From Streptacidiphilus jeojiense (GTDB lineage Bacteria; Actinomycetota; Actinomycetes; Streptomycetales; Streptomycetaceae): a DNA stretch of 64,000 nucleotides. The DNA is taken from assembly GCF_000719095.1 (NCBI RefSeq), contig NZ_JOEH01000018.1:1-64000 (forward strand), read 5' to 3'. The translations under genes and the position numbers were made by a program. The first letter of the stretch is position 1. Each line of letters opens with the position of its first letter. The notes under the pieces are model-generated. The model had not been told where the DNA came from, searched no databases, and was given only the letters and a program-made list of their open reading frames with translations. Shown piece after piece: positions 35,756-44,715 of this stretch.

Positions 35756-36144
35756 CGCCCAGCACCGAGGTCCCGGTCTCCGCACCGATCGCGGACCTGG
35801 AGACCGACAGCCTGCTGGGGACCTTCCCCGAGGGCCCGCGCCTGGTCGGCACCGAGTGCGGCCAGTGCGGCCGGACCATGATCGGCACCCGGGTGGTCTG
35901 CAGCTCCTGCGTCAGCCGCGAGGTCTCCCGGGTCGCACTCCCCAGCACCGGCGTCCTCTACTCCTTCACCCGGCTGCACGTCGGCGTCGAGGGCGTCCGG
36001 CCCATCGGCTACATCGACCTCGACGACGACGTCCGCACCCTCGCCGACCTCCGCGAGGGCGACACGCCGCTGCAACCGGGCATCCCGGTCGTCCTCGGCG
36101 TCGAGGGCGACCAGTGGTTCTTCGCGCCGGTCGCCGGCGAGTGA
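35752..36144 (+). CDS. Zn-ribbon/OB-fold (DUF35) acyl-CoA-binding subunit
   Basis: 130 aa. Two Cys pairs, CGQCGR and CSSC, form the zinc ribbon, followed by the OB strands SRVALPSTGVLYSFTRLHVG and a closing GVEGDQWFFAPV. In steroid side-chain pathways such a subunit pairs with a thiolase or Ltp-type partner, and here the thiolase gene is 15 bp downstream. The likely complex is DUF35 plus that thiolase. The start overlaps the ferredoxin stop by 4 bp, indicating coupled translation. Confidence 0.88.
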   Translation: MTPSTEVPVSAPIADLETDSLLGTFPEGPRLVGTECGQCGRTMIGTRVVCSSCVSREVSRVALPSTGVLYSFTRLHVGVEGVRPIGYIDLDDDVRTLADLREGDTPLQPGIPVVLGVEGDQWFFAPVAGE

Positions 36145-36159
36145 GAAGGAGACAACCCC

Positions 36160-37308
36160 ATGACTGAGAACGTGTTCGTGATATCGGCGGCGATGATCCC
36201 CTTCGGCAAGCACCGGAGCTCGTCCTACGTCGGCCTCGGCGTGTCCCCGCTGATCGACGCCCTGCAGGGCGCCGGCATCCAGAAGTCCGACGTCGACGCC
36301 GTCTATGTGGGCCACTCCTACGGCGGCATGATGACCGGTCAGCGGATCACCAAGGAGATCGGCCTGGGCACCGTGCCGACCGTCAACGTCGACAACGCCT
36401 GCTCCAGCGGCGCCACCGCGATGCACGAGGCCTGGACCGCGATCAACCAGGGCCTGATCGACGTCGCCGTGGTCATCGGCGTGGAGAAGCTGACCCAGTT
36501 CGGCGGCGGCGCCCTTCCGCTCTCCCCCGAGGACCGCGAGGTCAAGCAGGGCCTGATCATGCCCGCCGTCTACGCCATGCGGGCCACCCGCTACCTCTAC
36601 GAGAGCGAAGCCACCGTCGAGGACCTGGCCCGCGTCAGCGTCAAGGCCCGCAGGCACGGCGCGCTCAACCCCTTCGCGCAGTTCCGCAAGGAGGTGACGG
36701 TCGAGGAGGTGCTCGCGGCCCGGCCGGTCGCCGACCCGCTCACCCTGCTGATGTGCTGCCCGACCGGCGACGGCGCGGCCGTGGTGGTCCTCGCCTCGGA
36801 GCGGGCCCGGGCCCGCCTCGGCGCCCCGAACGGGATGCGGGTGGCCGCCTCGGTGCTGCACTCGGGCCAGGTCGAGGAAGGGTTCCGCGACATGACCAAG
36901 CCCGAGATCAGCTACCAGTCCGCCCGCGACGCCTACGCCCAGGCCGGCATCGGACCCGAGGACCTCGACATGATCGAGCTCCACGACGCGTTCTCGATCG
37001 CCGAACTGGTCTACTACGAGGCCTTCGGCCTGACCGAGAAGCACAGCGCGGTCGCGCTGCTGCGCGACGGCCGGACCACCTTCGGCGGCGACGTGGTGGT
37101 CAACCCCAGCGGCGGACTGCTCGCCAAGGGCCACCCGGTCGGCGCCAGCGGCGTCGCCCAGATCGCCGAGGCCTTCTGGCAGCTCACCGACCAGGCCGGC
37201 GCACGCCAGATCGAGGACGCCCGCTGGGCGCTGACCCATGTCACCGGCGGCGGCACCGCCGGCCTGGACCACGGTGCCTGCACCATTCACATCTTCGAGG
37301 CGGCATGA
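36160..37308 (+). CDS. thiolase-family protein (SCP2/lipid-transfer type)
   Basis: 382 aa. The nucleophilic Cys is present in NACSSGATAM (about residue 85). The C-terminal His sites are HDAFSIAEL and NPSGGLLAKGHPVGASG. The overall form matches the SCP-x-like thiolases rather than FadA. With the Cys present it should perform true thiolytic cleavage (or condensation), unlike the Cys-less fusion at 60.2 kb. It is translated after the DUF35 subunit and overlaps the CoA-transferase start (ATGA). Confidence 0.9.
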   Translation: MTENVFVISAAMIPFGKHRSSSYVGLGVSPLIDALQGAGIQKSDVDAVYVGHSYGGMMTGQRITKEIGLGTVPTVNVDNACSSGATAMHEAWTAINQGLIDVAVVIGVEKLTQFGGGALPLSPEDREVKQGLIMPAVYAMRATRYLYESEATVEDLARVSVKARRHGALNPFAQFRKEVTVEEVLAARPVADPLTLLMCCPTGDGAAVVVLASERARARLGAPNGMRVAASVLHSGQVEEGFRDMTKPEISYQSARDAYAQAGIGPEDLDMIELHDAFSIAELVYYEAFGLTEKHSAVALLRDGRTTFGGDVVVNPSGGLLAKGHPVGASGVAQIAEAFWQLTDQAGARQIEDARWALTHVTGGGTAGLDHGACTIHIFEAA

Positions 37309-38534
37309 CGACCGACGAACGCCCGCCCCTGGAAGGGCTCCGGGTCATCGACCTGACCACCTTCCTCTCCGGGCCCTCGGCGACCCAGCTGCTCGGGGAC
37401 CTGGGCGCGGACATCATCAAGGTCGAGTCGCTCGACGGCGACTCCAGCCGCGCCATCGTCGGGCCCACGGTCGAGGGCGAGAGCGCCTACTTCCTGGCCA
37501 ACAACCGAAACAAGCGCGGCATCGCGGTGGACCTGAAGACGCCGCGCGGGCTCGATGTGCTGATGCGGCTGATCGCCGGCGCCGACATCGTGATCGAGAA
37601 CTTCCGGCCCGGCGTCACCGCCCGGCTGGGACTGGACCCCGAGACGGTCACCGCCGGGCAGCCCGCGCTGATCTGGGCCTCCATCAGCGGGTTCGGGCAG
37701 GAGGGACCGCTGCGGGACCGTCCGGCCTACGACATGGTGGTCCAGGCCCTGGGCGGAGTGATGAGCCTGAACGGCCACCCGGGCGCCCCGGCCGCACGGC
37801 TCGGCATCCCGGCCGGCGACGTGGTGGCGGGACTGTACGCGGTGATCGGCGTGCTGTCCGCGGTGCAGGCCCGCCACGAGACCGGCCGCGGCCGGATCGT
37901 CGACGTCTCCATGCTCCGCGGCCAGCTGGCGATGCTCTCCTACCAGGCCCTGTACACCTACCTCAGGGGCGTGGCCCCGGGGCCGCAGGGCGCCGGCCAC
38001 GACTCCATCGCCACCTACCGCTCGTTCAAGGGCGGCGACGGCCGCGAGCTGGTGGTCACCGCGAACACCCCGCGGATGTGGGAGGGCCTGTGCCGGGTCC
38101 TCGGGGTCGACGAGCTGGTGGTCGACCAGCGCTTCGTCGACGCGGCGAGCCGGCTGAGCAACAAGGAGGCGCTCTGGGCGATCCTGGAGGCGCGCTTTGC
38201 CGAACGGCCCGCGGCCGAGTGGGTCGAGCTGCTCGCCGCCGCCTCGGTGCCGGTCGCCCCGGTCAGGAACGTCCTGGAGGCGCTCGCCGACGCCCGTGCC
38301 GCCGGGGACGGAAGCCTGGTGGTGGTGCAGAAGGACGGGACCGCCTTCGAGAACGTCGCCACCCCGATCCGCTTCGTCAACACCGCCGAGGTCGAACCCA
38401 GCTACCCGCCGACCCTGGGCGAGGACACCGTCCGCATCCTGGTCGACGAGCTCGGACTGCCGGAGTCGGAGGTCGCGGCGCTGATCGCCGACCGGGTGGT
38501 CGCCGGCGCGTCGCTGGCGGAGCGGGTCGCGTAG
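37305..38534 (+). CDS. CaiB/BaiF-family CoA transferase (class III)
   Basis: 409 aa. N-terminal LRVIDLTTFLSGPSATQLLGD, LGADIIKVE, NRNKRGIAVDLK, and the catalytic Asp in GIPAGDVVAGLY. Class III enzymes move CoA between acids, so an oxidised acid can enter CoA metabolism without ATP. Last gene of the P450-ferredoxin-DUF35-thiolase unit, joined by a 4-bp overlap and ended by a strong stem-loop. A second paralogue lies at 61.9 kb. Confidence 0.92.
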   Translation: MTTDERPPLEGLRVIDLTTFLSGPSATQLLGDLGADIIKVESLDGDSSRAIVGPTVEGESAYFLANNRNKRGIAVDLKTPRGLDVLMRLIAGADIVIENFRPGVTARLGLDPETVTAGQPALIWASISGFGQEGPLRDRPAYDMVVQALGGVMSLNGHPGAPAARLGIPAGDVVAGLYAVIGVLSAVQARHETGRGRIVDVSMLRGQLAMLSYQALYTYLRGVAPGPQGAGHDSIATYRSFKGGDGRELVVTANTPRMWEGLCRVLGVDELVVDQRFVDAASRLSNKEALWAILEARFAERPAAEWVELLAAASVPVAPVRNVLEALADARAAGDGSLVVVQKDGTAFENVATPIRFVNTAEVEPSYPPTLGEDTVRILVDELGLPESEVAALIADRVVAGASLAERVA

Positions 38535-38539
38535 GCGCC

Positions 38540-38574
38540 GGGGAGCCCCACGGCCGTGCGCCGTGGGGCTCCCC
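38540..38574. terminator. bidirectional terminator
   Basis: A perfect 15-bp stem, 38540-38554 with 38560-38574, and a 5-nt loop, between the convergent CoA-transferase and reductase genes. Confidence 0.87.
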
Positions 38575-38575
38575 C

Positions 38576-39397
38576 TCAACCGGTGGCGCCGCCACCGAGA
38601 TCCATGGGTCCTTCGCGGGCCGCCGCCAGCAGCTCCGCCATCTCCAGGCCCGCCACGGCCGCGGCCTCCGCACAGGCCGCCAGGTCCTTGCGCAGGTACG
38701 GAGCGACCGCGGCGACATAGCGCTCGGTCCCGCCGCGGGCCGCGATGTAGCGGGCCGCGGTGCTCCCGCCGCTGCTGACCGCGAGGGCCGCCAGCAGGGT
38801 GTCCTCGTCGACGCCCATGGCGCGGCCCGCCTGCAGTCCGCGCAGGGTCAGCTGGGTGACCCCGGCGAAGAGCAGGTTGTTGAGCAGCTTCACCTGCAGC
38901 GCCGAGCCCCGGGCCCCGGTCGCGAGGACGGGGTCGGCGTAGGCGCTGACGATGTGACGCGCCGTCGCTACGTGTTCGGGCTCGCCGCCGAGGTAGACGG
39001 TCAGCCGCCCGTCGCGGACCGCCTGCGCCGTTCCGCTGAAGGCGGCGTCCACGATCGCGGCCCTGCCGGTGGGCGACGCCTCGTCCAGACGGCGCAGCGT
39101 CGCCGGCAGGCCGGTGGTGTGCGACACGAGCACCGCGTGGGCGTCCATGGCCGCGACGACCCCGGGCAGCACGTCGAGCACCTGGGCGTCGCTGAACAGG
39201 CAGCTGACCACGGCGTCGGAGTCGGCGATGTCGGGCGGCCTGTCGACGAGCTCAGCGCCGGCAGCGGCGAGCCGGGCCCTGACCTCGGGCCGTCGCGCGT
39301 AGGCGCGCACCCGGTGACCGGCCGTCAGCAGGCGCTCCAGCATCGGTTCGCCGATGCTGCCGGCGCCGACGAACCCGATCGTCATGTCGTGACTCAT
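38576..39397 (-). CDS. 3-hydroxyisobutyrate dehydrogenase-family reductase
   Basis: 273 aa beta-hydroxyacid dehydrogenase. NAD(P) loop GFVGAGSIGEPMLERLL with YARRPE (an Arg pair suggesting NADP), substrate region DAAFSGTAQAVRDG, and the catalytic Lys in VKLLNNLLFAG. The common ST(S/T) after strand 5 reads SHTTG. Starts at ATG 39397 or 12 bp later. It lies 10 bp after the P450 on the same strand, so it may oxidise a hydroxylated P450 product. Its substrate is not determined. Confidence 0.85.
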   Translation of the reverse strand: MSHDMTIGFVGAGSIGEPMLERLLTAGHRVRAYARRPEVRARLAAAGAELVDRPPDIADSDAVVSCLFSDAQVLDVLPGVVAAMDAHAVLVSHTTGLPATLRRLDEASPTGRAAIVDAAFSGTAQAVRDGRLTVYLGGEPEHVATARHIVSAYADPVLATGARGSALQVKLLNNLLFAGVTQLTLRGLQAGRAMGVDEDTLLAALAVSSGGSTAARYIAARGGTERYVAAVAPYLRKDLAACAEAAAVAGLEMAELLAAAREGPMDLGGGATG

Positions 39398-39407
39398 CGT
39401 CAGAGCC

Positions 39408-40607
39408 TCACCACTCCAGCCGGAGCGACTGGAGGCCGTACATGTTGCCGTGCTGCCGCAGTTCCTGACCGGGTGCGACGCGGTAGTCGGGGATACGCCG
39501 GTGCCACTCCCTGACCGCTGTGGTGAGTTCGAGGCGGGCCAGGTGCGAGCCCAGGCAGCGGTGCGGGCCCGAGCCGAACGCGATGTGGTTGGTGCTGCTG
39601 CGGTGCAGGTCCACCTCCAGCGGGTTCTCGTAGCGGTGCGGGTCGCGGTTGGTGACCGCGAGCGGGAGCATCACCATCTCGCCCGCCCTGACCGGACAGC
39701 CGGCGATCTCGACGTCCCTGGTCGCCTTGCGCGCCGGGACCACGAACGAGTAGACGCGCAGGATCTCCTCCACCCCGCCGGCGATGAGTGCGGGGTCGGC
39801 GACGATCTCGGCACGCTGCTCCGGATGTGTGGCGAAGTGGTACAGCGCCCAGCCGATCGAGATCGGGACCGTGTCGAAGCCGGCCTGGAACATCAGGATG
39901 CAGAAGGCGTGCATGTCCCGGTCGCTGATCGGCTGGTCGTCGATCGTCCAGGCCATGGCGTGGGACAGCAGGTCGTCGCGCGGGGCCCTGCGGCGCAGGG
40001 CGATCTGTTCGTCGAAGTAGGCCGAGACGGCCTGCATGGCGCTCAACTGCCTGCTGCCCTCCGGGTCCTCGGCGTGGGAGAGGTGCAGCAGGTCGTGGAT
40101 CCAGGCGAGGAAGGTGGGCAGGTCCTCCTCGGGCAGGCCCATCAGACGCATGAAGATCAGGGTCGGGAAGCGGCGCGCGAAGTCGTCGAGCACGTCGGCG
40201 CCGCCCCGGCCGGCGAGGGCGTCGATCAGCTCCGTCGCGGTCCTACGGATCTCCGGTTCCCGGGCGGCGACGGCGGCCGGGGAGAAGTAACGGCCGAGCA
40301 GGCGACGCCACGCGGTGTGCTCGGGCGGGTCCAGCATCTCGGGGATCCACAGGAACTTCGGGTCCGGTTCGAGCGCCGTCACCGAGGTGTTGGAGAAGGT
40401 CCGCCAGTCCTGCAGCGCCCGCTGCACGGCCGGGCCGTCGGTGGCCACCCAGTAGCCGCCGGCGACCGTGCTGCGGAACCCGGTGTGGGTGCCGGCCAGC
40501 TCGTCCCAGCGCTGCAGATGGCTGAGGACCGGGCCGTCGAGCCGGTTGTCGAAGTAGAAGGCGGGCAGACCGTCATGGGTACCGTCGGGTTCGAGGGTCG
40601 TACTCAT
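39408..40607 (-). CDS. cytochrome P450
   Basis: 399 aa. Heme loop FGSGPHRCLG, I-helix QAGFDTVPIS with Asp in the acid position, ExxR in EEILRVYSF, and the N-terminal LDPPEHTAWRRLLGRYFS. The start at 40607 has GGAG; a longer frame to 40685 would run across the operator. No ferredoxin gene is adjacent. It is divergent from a FadR-type GntR regulator, and an IclR-like operator lies between them. Confidence 0.94.
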   Translation of the reverse strand: MSTTLEPDGTHDGLPAFYFDNRLDGPVLSHLQRWDELAGTHTGFRSTVAGGYWVATDGPAVQRALQDWRTFSNTSVTALEPDPKFLWIPEMLDPPEHTAWRRLLGRYFSPAAVAAREPEIRRTATELIDALAGRGGADVLDDFARRFPTLIFMRLMGLPEEDLPTFLAWIHDLLHLSHAEDPEGSRQLSAMQAVSAYFDEQIALRRRAPRDDLLSHAMAWTIDDQPISDRDMHAFCILMFQAGFDTVPISIGWALYHFATHPEQRAEIVADPALIAGGVEEILRVYSFVVPARKATRDVEIAGCPVRAGEMVMLPLAVTNRDPHRYENPLEVDLHRSSTNHIAFGSGPHRCLGSHLARLELTTAVREWHRRIPDYRVAPGQELRQHGNMYGLQSLRLEW

Positions 40608-40679
40608 CGCCACTCCGCTCTCCAGGCGTTCTCCGCTTCGCCCATTGTCGGGGCGTGGCTCCGGCAACCCCCGTGCGGT

Positions 40680-40694
40680 TCCCACTGAGCGGGA
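40680..40694. promoter_or_regulatory. IclR-like 15-bp operator, copy 3
   Basis: TCCCA-CTGAG-CGGGA, between the divergent P450 and GntR genes. It and its two flanking bases differ from the iclR-leader copy by only two bases over 17. The inverted repeat CACTG/CAGTG overlaps it (40683-40699). Confidence 0.6.
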
Positions 40695-40746
40695 CAGTGT
40701 TCGGTATCCTGGTGACCCTAGTCAACTTTCAGGGAAGGCGGGTCCC

Positions 40747-41532
40747 ATGGTGCAGGCCGACGCCCGACGGCTCGACGAAGGACCGCTCGACAGCGCGTTG
40801 GCCGCCAGTGTCCGGGCTCCGAAGACCGGAGAGCTCGTGGCCCGACGGCTGCGCCGTATGATCGCCGACGGTGAGCTGAAGAACGGCGACTTCCTCCCCC
40901 ATGAGGCACAGCTGCTGGAGCACTTCGGGGTGTCCCGGCCCACCCTGCGCGAGGCGGTGCGGGTGCTGGAGTCGGAGGGGCTGGTCGAGCTGCGGCGCGG
41001 GTCGCGCACCGGGGCGCGGGTGCGCATCCCGGGTCCGGAGGCGGTGGCGCTGCCGGCCGCGCTGCAGTTGCAGATCGGTGGCGCCACGCTCGCCGACGTC
41101 TACACCGCGCGCAGCGCGATCGAGCCGACCGCCGCGCGGCTGCTGGCCCTGACCGGGGACGAGGAGCGCTACGCCGCCCTGGAGGCGGCGTTGGAGGGCG
41201 AGCGGGACAATCTCGGGTCCCCGGCCGGTTTCGCGGTCGGCTCGGCCAGGTTCCACCTGCGGATGGTGCAGCTGGCGGGCAATCAGACCCTGGCGCTGAT
41301 GGCCGGGATGCTGCACGAGATCATCCTGCGGCAGACCCGCAACGCGGTGCGCAGCAGTGGCCGCCCGGGCATGGACGAGCAGGCGCTGAAGTCCTACGAG
41401 AAGCTGATCCGGCTGGTGCGCGCCGGGCGGGGCGAGGCGGCCGAGACGTTCTGGCGCAAGCACCTGGCGGCGGCCGACGAGATCGTGCTGGCGGGCCAGG
41501 CGGCGACCCGGGTCATCGACATCACGGACTGA
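40747..41532 (+). CDS. GntR-family regulator, FadR/FCD type
   Basis: 261 aa. Winged helix RLRRMIADGELKNGDFLP, then VSRPTLREAVRVLESEGLV, and an all-helical FCD effector domain with TARSAIEPTAARLLA-like and FHLRMVQLAGNQTLALM elements. It shares VRAPKT.EL and most of the DNA-binding part with the GntR at 46.2 kb, so the two are recent paralogues. The ATG has GGAAGG. It probably controls the divergent P450/reductase pair. The FCD effector may be a carboxylic acid. Confidence 0.9.
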   Translation: MVQADARRLDEGPLDSALAASVRAPKTGELVARRLRRMIADGELKNGDFLPHEAQLLEHFGVSRPTLREAVRVLESEGLVELRRGSRTGARVRIPGPEAVALPAALQLQIGGATLADVYTARSAIEPTAARLLALTGDEERYAALEAALEGERDNLGSPAGFAVGSARFHLRMVQLAGNQTLALMAGMLHEIILRQTRNAVRSSGRPGMDEQALKSYEKLIRLVRAGRGEAAETFWRKHLAAADEIVLAGQAATRVIDITD

Positions 41533-41540
41533 CGGACTGA

Positions 41541-41575
41541 CCCGTCCGCGGTGCCGGACGGGCACCGCGGACGGG
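41541..41575. terminator. bidirectional terminator
   Basis: A perfect 15-bp stem, 41541-41555 with 41561-41575, and a 5-nt loop, between the convergent GntR and aldolase genes. Confidence 0.87.
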
Positions 41576-41583
41576 GAAAGCGA

Positions 41584-42591
41584 TCAGTCCTGCTGGGCCG
41601 TCAGGTCCAGGGCGATGTCGGTGATCATGTCCTCCTGGCCGCCGACCATGCCGCGGCGTCCGGCCTCGACCAGGATGGAGCGGGTGTCCAGGCCGTAGCG
41701 GGCGGCGGCGACCTCGGCGTGGCGCAGGAAGGACGAGTACACGCCTGCGTAGCCGAGGGTCAGGGTCTCCCGGTCCACCCGTACCGGCCGGTCCTGTAGC
41801 GGTCGGACCAGGTCCTCGGCGGCGTCCATCAGCGGGAACAGGTCGCAGCCGTGGTCCCAGCCCATCAGGTCGGCCACCGCGACGAAGGCCTCCAGCGGGC
41901 AGTTCCCGGCACCGGCCCCCTGGCCGGCCAGTGAGGCGTCCACCCGCAGCGCGCCGCTCTCGACGGCGACGACGGTGTTGGCCACCCCGAGGGCCAGGTT
42001 GTGGTGGGCGTGGATGCCCATCTGGGTCTCCGGTTCCAGCACCCGCCGGTAGGCCAGGAAGCGTTCGCGCACGTCGTCCATGGTCAGTCGGCCGCCGGAG
42101 TCGGTGACATAGACGCACTGGACGCCGTAGGACTCCATCAGCTTGGCCTGGCGGGCCAGTTCCTCGGGTGGTGCCATGTGCGACATCATCAGGAAGCCGG
42201 CCACGTCCAGGCCGAGTTCGCGGGCGAAGCCGATGTGCTGGGCGGAGATGTCGGCCTCGGTGCAGTGGGTGGCGATGCGCACCGAGCGGATGCCCAGTGC
42301 GGCGGCCTGTTTGAGGTCGTGCAGGGTGCCGATGCCGGGCAGCAGCAGGGTGGTGGGGATCGCGCTGGTGCAGTTGGCGGCGACGGCCTCGATCCACTCC
42401 CAGTCGGTGTGGGCGCCGACGCCGTAGTTGACGCTGGAACCGGACAGTCCGTCGCCGTGGGCGATCTCGATGGCGCCCACCCCGGCGGCGTCCAGCGCGG
42501 CGGCGATGGCTGCGGCCTGTTCGACGGTGTAGCGGTGGCGGATGGCGTGCATGCCGTCCCGCAGGGTCACGTCCTGCACGTAGAGCTTCAC
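41584..42591 (-). CDS. dmpG: 4-hydroxy-2-oxovalerate aldolase
   Basis: 335 aa, full length for DmpG/BphI/HsaF. Divalent-metal site in [11 protein letters not shown] and [11 protein letters not shown], plus [15 protein letters not shown]. It splits 4-hydroxy-2-oxoacids to pyruvate and an aldehyde, which is channelled directly to the partner dehydrogenase encoded just upstream (4-bp ATGA overlap). It ends the meta-cleavage lower pathway operon hydratase, dehydrogenase, aldolase. Whether the released aldehyde is acetaldehyde or propionaldehyde cannot be told from the sequence. Confidence 0.96.
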   Translation of the reverse strand: MKLYVQDVTLRDGMHAIRHRYTVEQAAAIAAALDAAGVGAIEIAHGDGLSGSSVNYGVGAHTDWEWIEAVAANCTSAIPTTLLLPGIGTLHDLKQAAALGIRSVRIATHCTEADISAQHIGFARELGLDVAGFLMMSHMAPPEELARQAKLMESYGVQCVYVTDSGGRLTMDDVRERFLAYRRVLEPETQMGIHAHHNLALGVANTVVAVESGALRVDASLAGQGAGAGNCPLEAFVAVADLMGWDHGCDLFPLMDAAEDLVRPLQDRPVRVDRETLTLGYAGVYSSFLRHAEVAAARYGLDTRSILVEAGRRGMVGGQEDMITDIALDLTAQQD

Positions 42592-43553
42592 TGCTGTCCG
42601 CCCTTCAGCGCGCCGGCGGTGCCCTCGGCGCGCAGCGTCGCGATCCGTTCCGCCGTGCGCAGTGCGGCGGAGGTCATGATGTCCAGGTTTCCGGCGTAGG
42701 CCGGCAGGTAGTGGGCCGCGCCCTCGACCTCCAGGAAGACCGACACCTTGACCGGGTGCTCGGCGCCGGGGGCCAGGCTGCGCACCGGGTCGTCGGCGGC
42801 GACCGCGTCGAACTGCACCTTCTGCTTGAGCCGGTAGCCCGGGACGTAGGCCTGGACCTCGCCGATCATCCGCTCCACGCTGGCGGCCACGGCCGCCTCG
42901 TCGGCGTCGCCGGTGATGCAGTAGACGGTGTCGCGCATGATCAGCGGGGGTTCGGCCGGGTTGAGCACGATGATGGCCTTGCCCTGGGCGGCGCCGCCGA
43001 CCTTCTCGATCGCGGCCGAGGTGGTCTCGGTGAACTCGTCGATGTTGGCCCGGGTGCCGGGGCCGGCGGACTTGGACGCGATGGAGGCGACGATCTCGGC
43101 GTAGTGCACCGGGGTGGCCTGCGCCACGGCCGCCACGATCGGGATGGTGGCCTGGCCGCCGCAGGTGACCATGTTGAGGTTGGTCGCGTCCAGGTGCTCG
43201 TCGAGGTTGACCGAGGGGACGACGTAGGGGCCGATCGCGGCCGGGGTCAGGTCGATGACGGTGCGTCCGAGGGCGCGCAGCACCTGGTCGTTGTGGCGGT
43301 GGGCGCCGGCGGAGGTGGCGTCCAGGACGATCCCGACGTCCTGGAACTCGTCCATGGCGACCAGGGCGTCGACGCCGCCGCTGGTGGTGGCGACGCCGAG
43401 GCGGCGGGCCCGGGCCAGGCCGTCGGACTCGGGGTCGATGCCGACCATTGCGGCCATCTCCAGCCGGTCGGACAGCCGCAGTACCTTGATCATCAGGTCG
43501 GTGCCGATGTTGCCCGAGCCGATCACGGCGACCCTGGTCTTGGGAACGGTCAT
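42588..43553 (-). CDS. dmpF: acylating acetaldehyde (propionaldehyde) dehydrogenase
   Basis: 321 aa. NAD loop [18 protein letters not shown], catalytic Cys in [12 protein letters not shown], and [25 protein letters not shown] block (here [18 protein letters not shown]). DmpF/HsaG enzymes turn the aldehyde from the aldolase into acyl-CoA. It overlaps the genes on both sides by 4 bp, so the three products are made together, in line with the known aldolase-dehydrogenase complex. Confidence 0.96.
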   Translation of the reverse strand: MTVPKTRVAVIGSGNIGTDLMIKVLRLSDRLEMAAMVGIDPESDGLARARRLGVATTSGGVDALVAMDEFQDVGIVLDATSAGAHRHNDQVLRALGRTVIDLTPAAIGPYVVPSVNLDEHLDATNLNMVTCGGQATIPIVAAVAQATPVHYAEIVASIASKSAGPGTRANIDEFTETTSAAIEKVGGAAQGKAIIVLNPAEPPLIMRDTVYCITGDADEAAVAASVERMIGEVQAYVPGYRLKQKVQFDAVAADDPVRSLAPGAEHPVKVSVFLEVEGAAHYLPAYAGNLDIMTSAALRTAERIATLRAEGTAGALKGGQQ

Positions 43554-44386
43554 GCTTTCTCCTCCGTATCGGGGTCGGGCGCGGTCCCGAAGCGGACCCG
43601 GGCCGAGCCCAGTCCGCTGATCCGTGTCTCGAACAGGTCGCCGGGGGCGGCCTCGACCATGGGTCCGAGTGCTCCGGTGAGCACGACGTCGCCGGCCCGC
43701 AGCGGGGCGCCGGCGGCGGCGAGCGTGGCGGCGAGCCACACGGCCGCGTTGACCGGGCCCTCCAGGCAGTCCGAACCGCGTCCCTCGGACCGCAGCTCGC
43801 CGTTGCAGGTCAGCGACATGCGCACCTGGCGCAGGTCGATCGCGCTGAGCGGCACCGGGGCGGCGCCGAGCACGAACAGGCCGCTGGAGGCGTTGTCGGC
43901 GATGGTGTCGACGATGCCGATGTCCCAGCCGGCGATGCGGCTGTCGACGATCTCCAGCGCTGGCAGCGCGAAGTCGACGGCCCGCAGCAGGTCGACCACG
44001 GTGCAGTCCGGATGCGGCAGGTCGGCGTTCAGGACCAGCGCGACCTCCGCCTCGACCTTGGGCTGCAGCAGCCGTCCGGCCGGGATCTCGCCGGCGTCCG
44101 GCACCGCCATGTCGGCGAACAGGGTGCCGAAGTCGGGCTGGTCGACTCCGAGCTGCCGTTGCACGGCGGCCGAGGTGGCTCCGGTCTTGCGGCCGACGAT
44201 GCGCCGGCCCCGGGCCAGCGAGCGCTCGGTGTTGATGCGCTGCACGGCGTAGGCGGCCGCCAGGTCGCCGGGGGCGAACCAGTCGCGCACCGGGGGGCAG
44301 GGCTGCCCGCTCCGCTCGGCGTGCAGCAGTGCGTCGGCGGCCTTGGCGGCCGCCGGTGGCGGGGCGGGGTCGCGGGGTTCTGCCAC
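43550..44386 (-). CDS. dmpE: 2-keto-4-pentenoate hydratase-family enzyme
   Basis: 278 aa. [28 protein letters not shown], metal ligands in [12 protein letters not shown] and EIVDSRI, and [12 protein letters not shown] match the MhpD/DmpE/HsaE hydratases (hydration of 2-hydroxypenta-2,4-dienoates) and the related oxalocrotonate decarboxylases. The GTG at 44386 has GGAAGGAAGG. First gene of the lower-pathway operon; its promoter is shared with the divergent MFS operon and contains two IclR-like sites. Its substrate would come from a ring-cleavage hydrolase not seen in this window. Confidence 0.9.
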   Translation of the reverse strand: MAEPRDPAPPPAAAKAADALLHAERSGQPCPPVRDWFAPGDLAAAYAVQRINTERSLARGRRIVGRKTGATSAAVQRQLGVDQPDFGTLFADMAVPDAGEIPAGRLLQPKVEAEVALVLNADLPHPDCTVVDLLRAVDFALPALEIVDSRIAGWDIGIVDTIADNASSGLFVLGAAPVPLSAIDLRQVRMSLTCNGELRSEGRGSDCLEGPVNAAVWLAATLAAAGAPLRAGDVVLTGALGPMVEAAPGDLFETRISGLGSARVRFGTAPDPDTEEKA

Positions 44387-44500
44387 GGGCCTTCCTTCCG
44401 GGACGGGCTGACGAACAGTCCGGAGTGGCCCCGGTCGGGCCGCCGTCGCGGTCTGCGCGACCACGTCTACCAAGCGCCCGCGCGGCGCGCCCACCGCGCG

Positions 44501-44515
44501 GCCCGGTGAATGGGA
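44501..44515 (-). promoter_or_regulatory. IclR-like 15-bp operator, copy 4
   Basis: On the minus strand, TCCCA-TTCAC-CGGGC. It lies about 115 bp before the hydratase start, oriented with that operon, and 36 bp from copy 5. Confidence 0.55.
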
Positions 44516-44550
44516 CGGGCCCGCACCGTCGGGGGCGGTTCCATTTTGTG

Positions 44551-44565
44551 TTCCGCTCATCGGGA
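44551..44565 (+). promoter_or_regulatory. IclR-like 15-bp operator, copy 5
   Basis: TTCCG-CTCAT-CGGGA, 64 bp before the small leader gene of the MFS operon. Together with copy 4 it gives one site per arm of this divergent promoter. Confidence 0.55.
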
Positions 44566-44628
44566 GAGCCCGGTCGCGCTCCGTTTTCCCGTGGTTACGC
44601 TTCCCCCCACCCATGGAAGGAGACCGTG

Positions 44629-44715
44629 ATGACCACGGAATCACAGGCGGCCACCCCCGCCGGCGCGATGCTCCCGGGCCTGGTCGACGGCGGTAGACGG
44701 GGGGCAGGGCGATGA
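44629..44715 (+). CDS. 28-residue leader ORF coupled to the MFS gene
   Basis: A short frame starting at ATG with an excellent AAGGAG 8 nt upstream, encoding MTTESQAATPAGAMLPGLVD followed by GGRRGAGR. Its TGA overlaps the ATG of the MFS gene (ATGA). The MFS gene itself has only a weak ribosome site, so this small ORF may drive its translation. The peptide has no recognised family. It may be only a translational enhancer or attenuator. Confidence 0.5.
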   Translation: MTTESQAATPAGAMLPGLVDGGRRGAGR

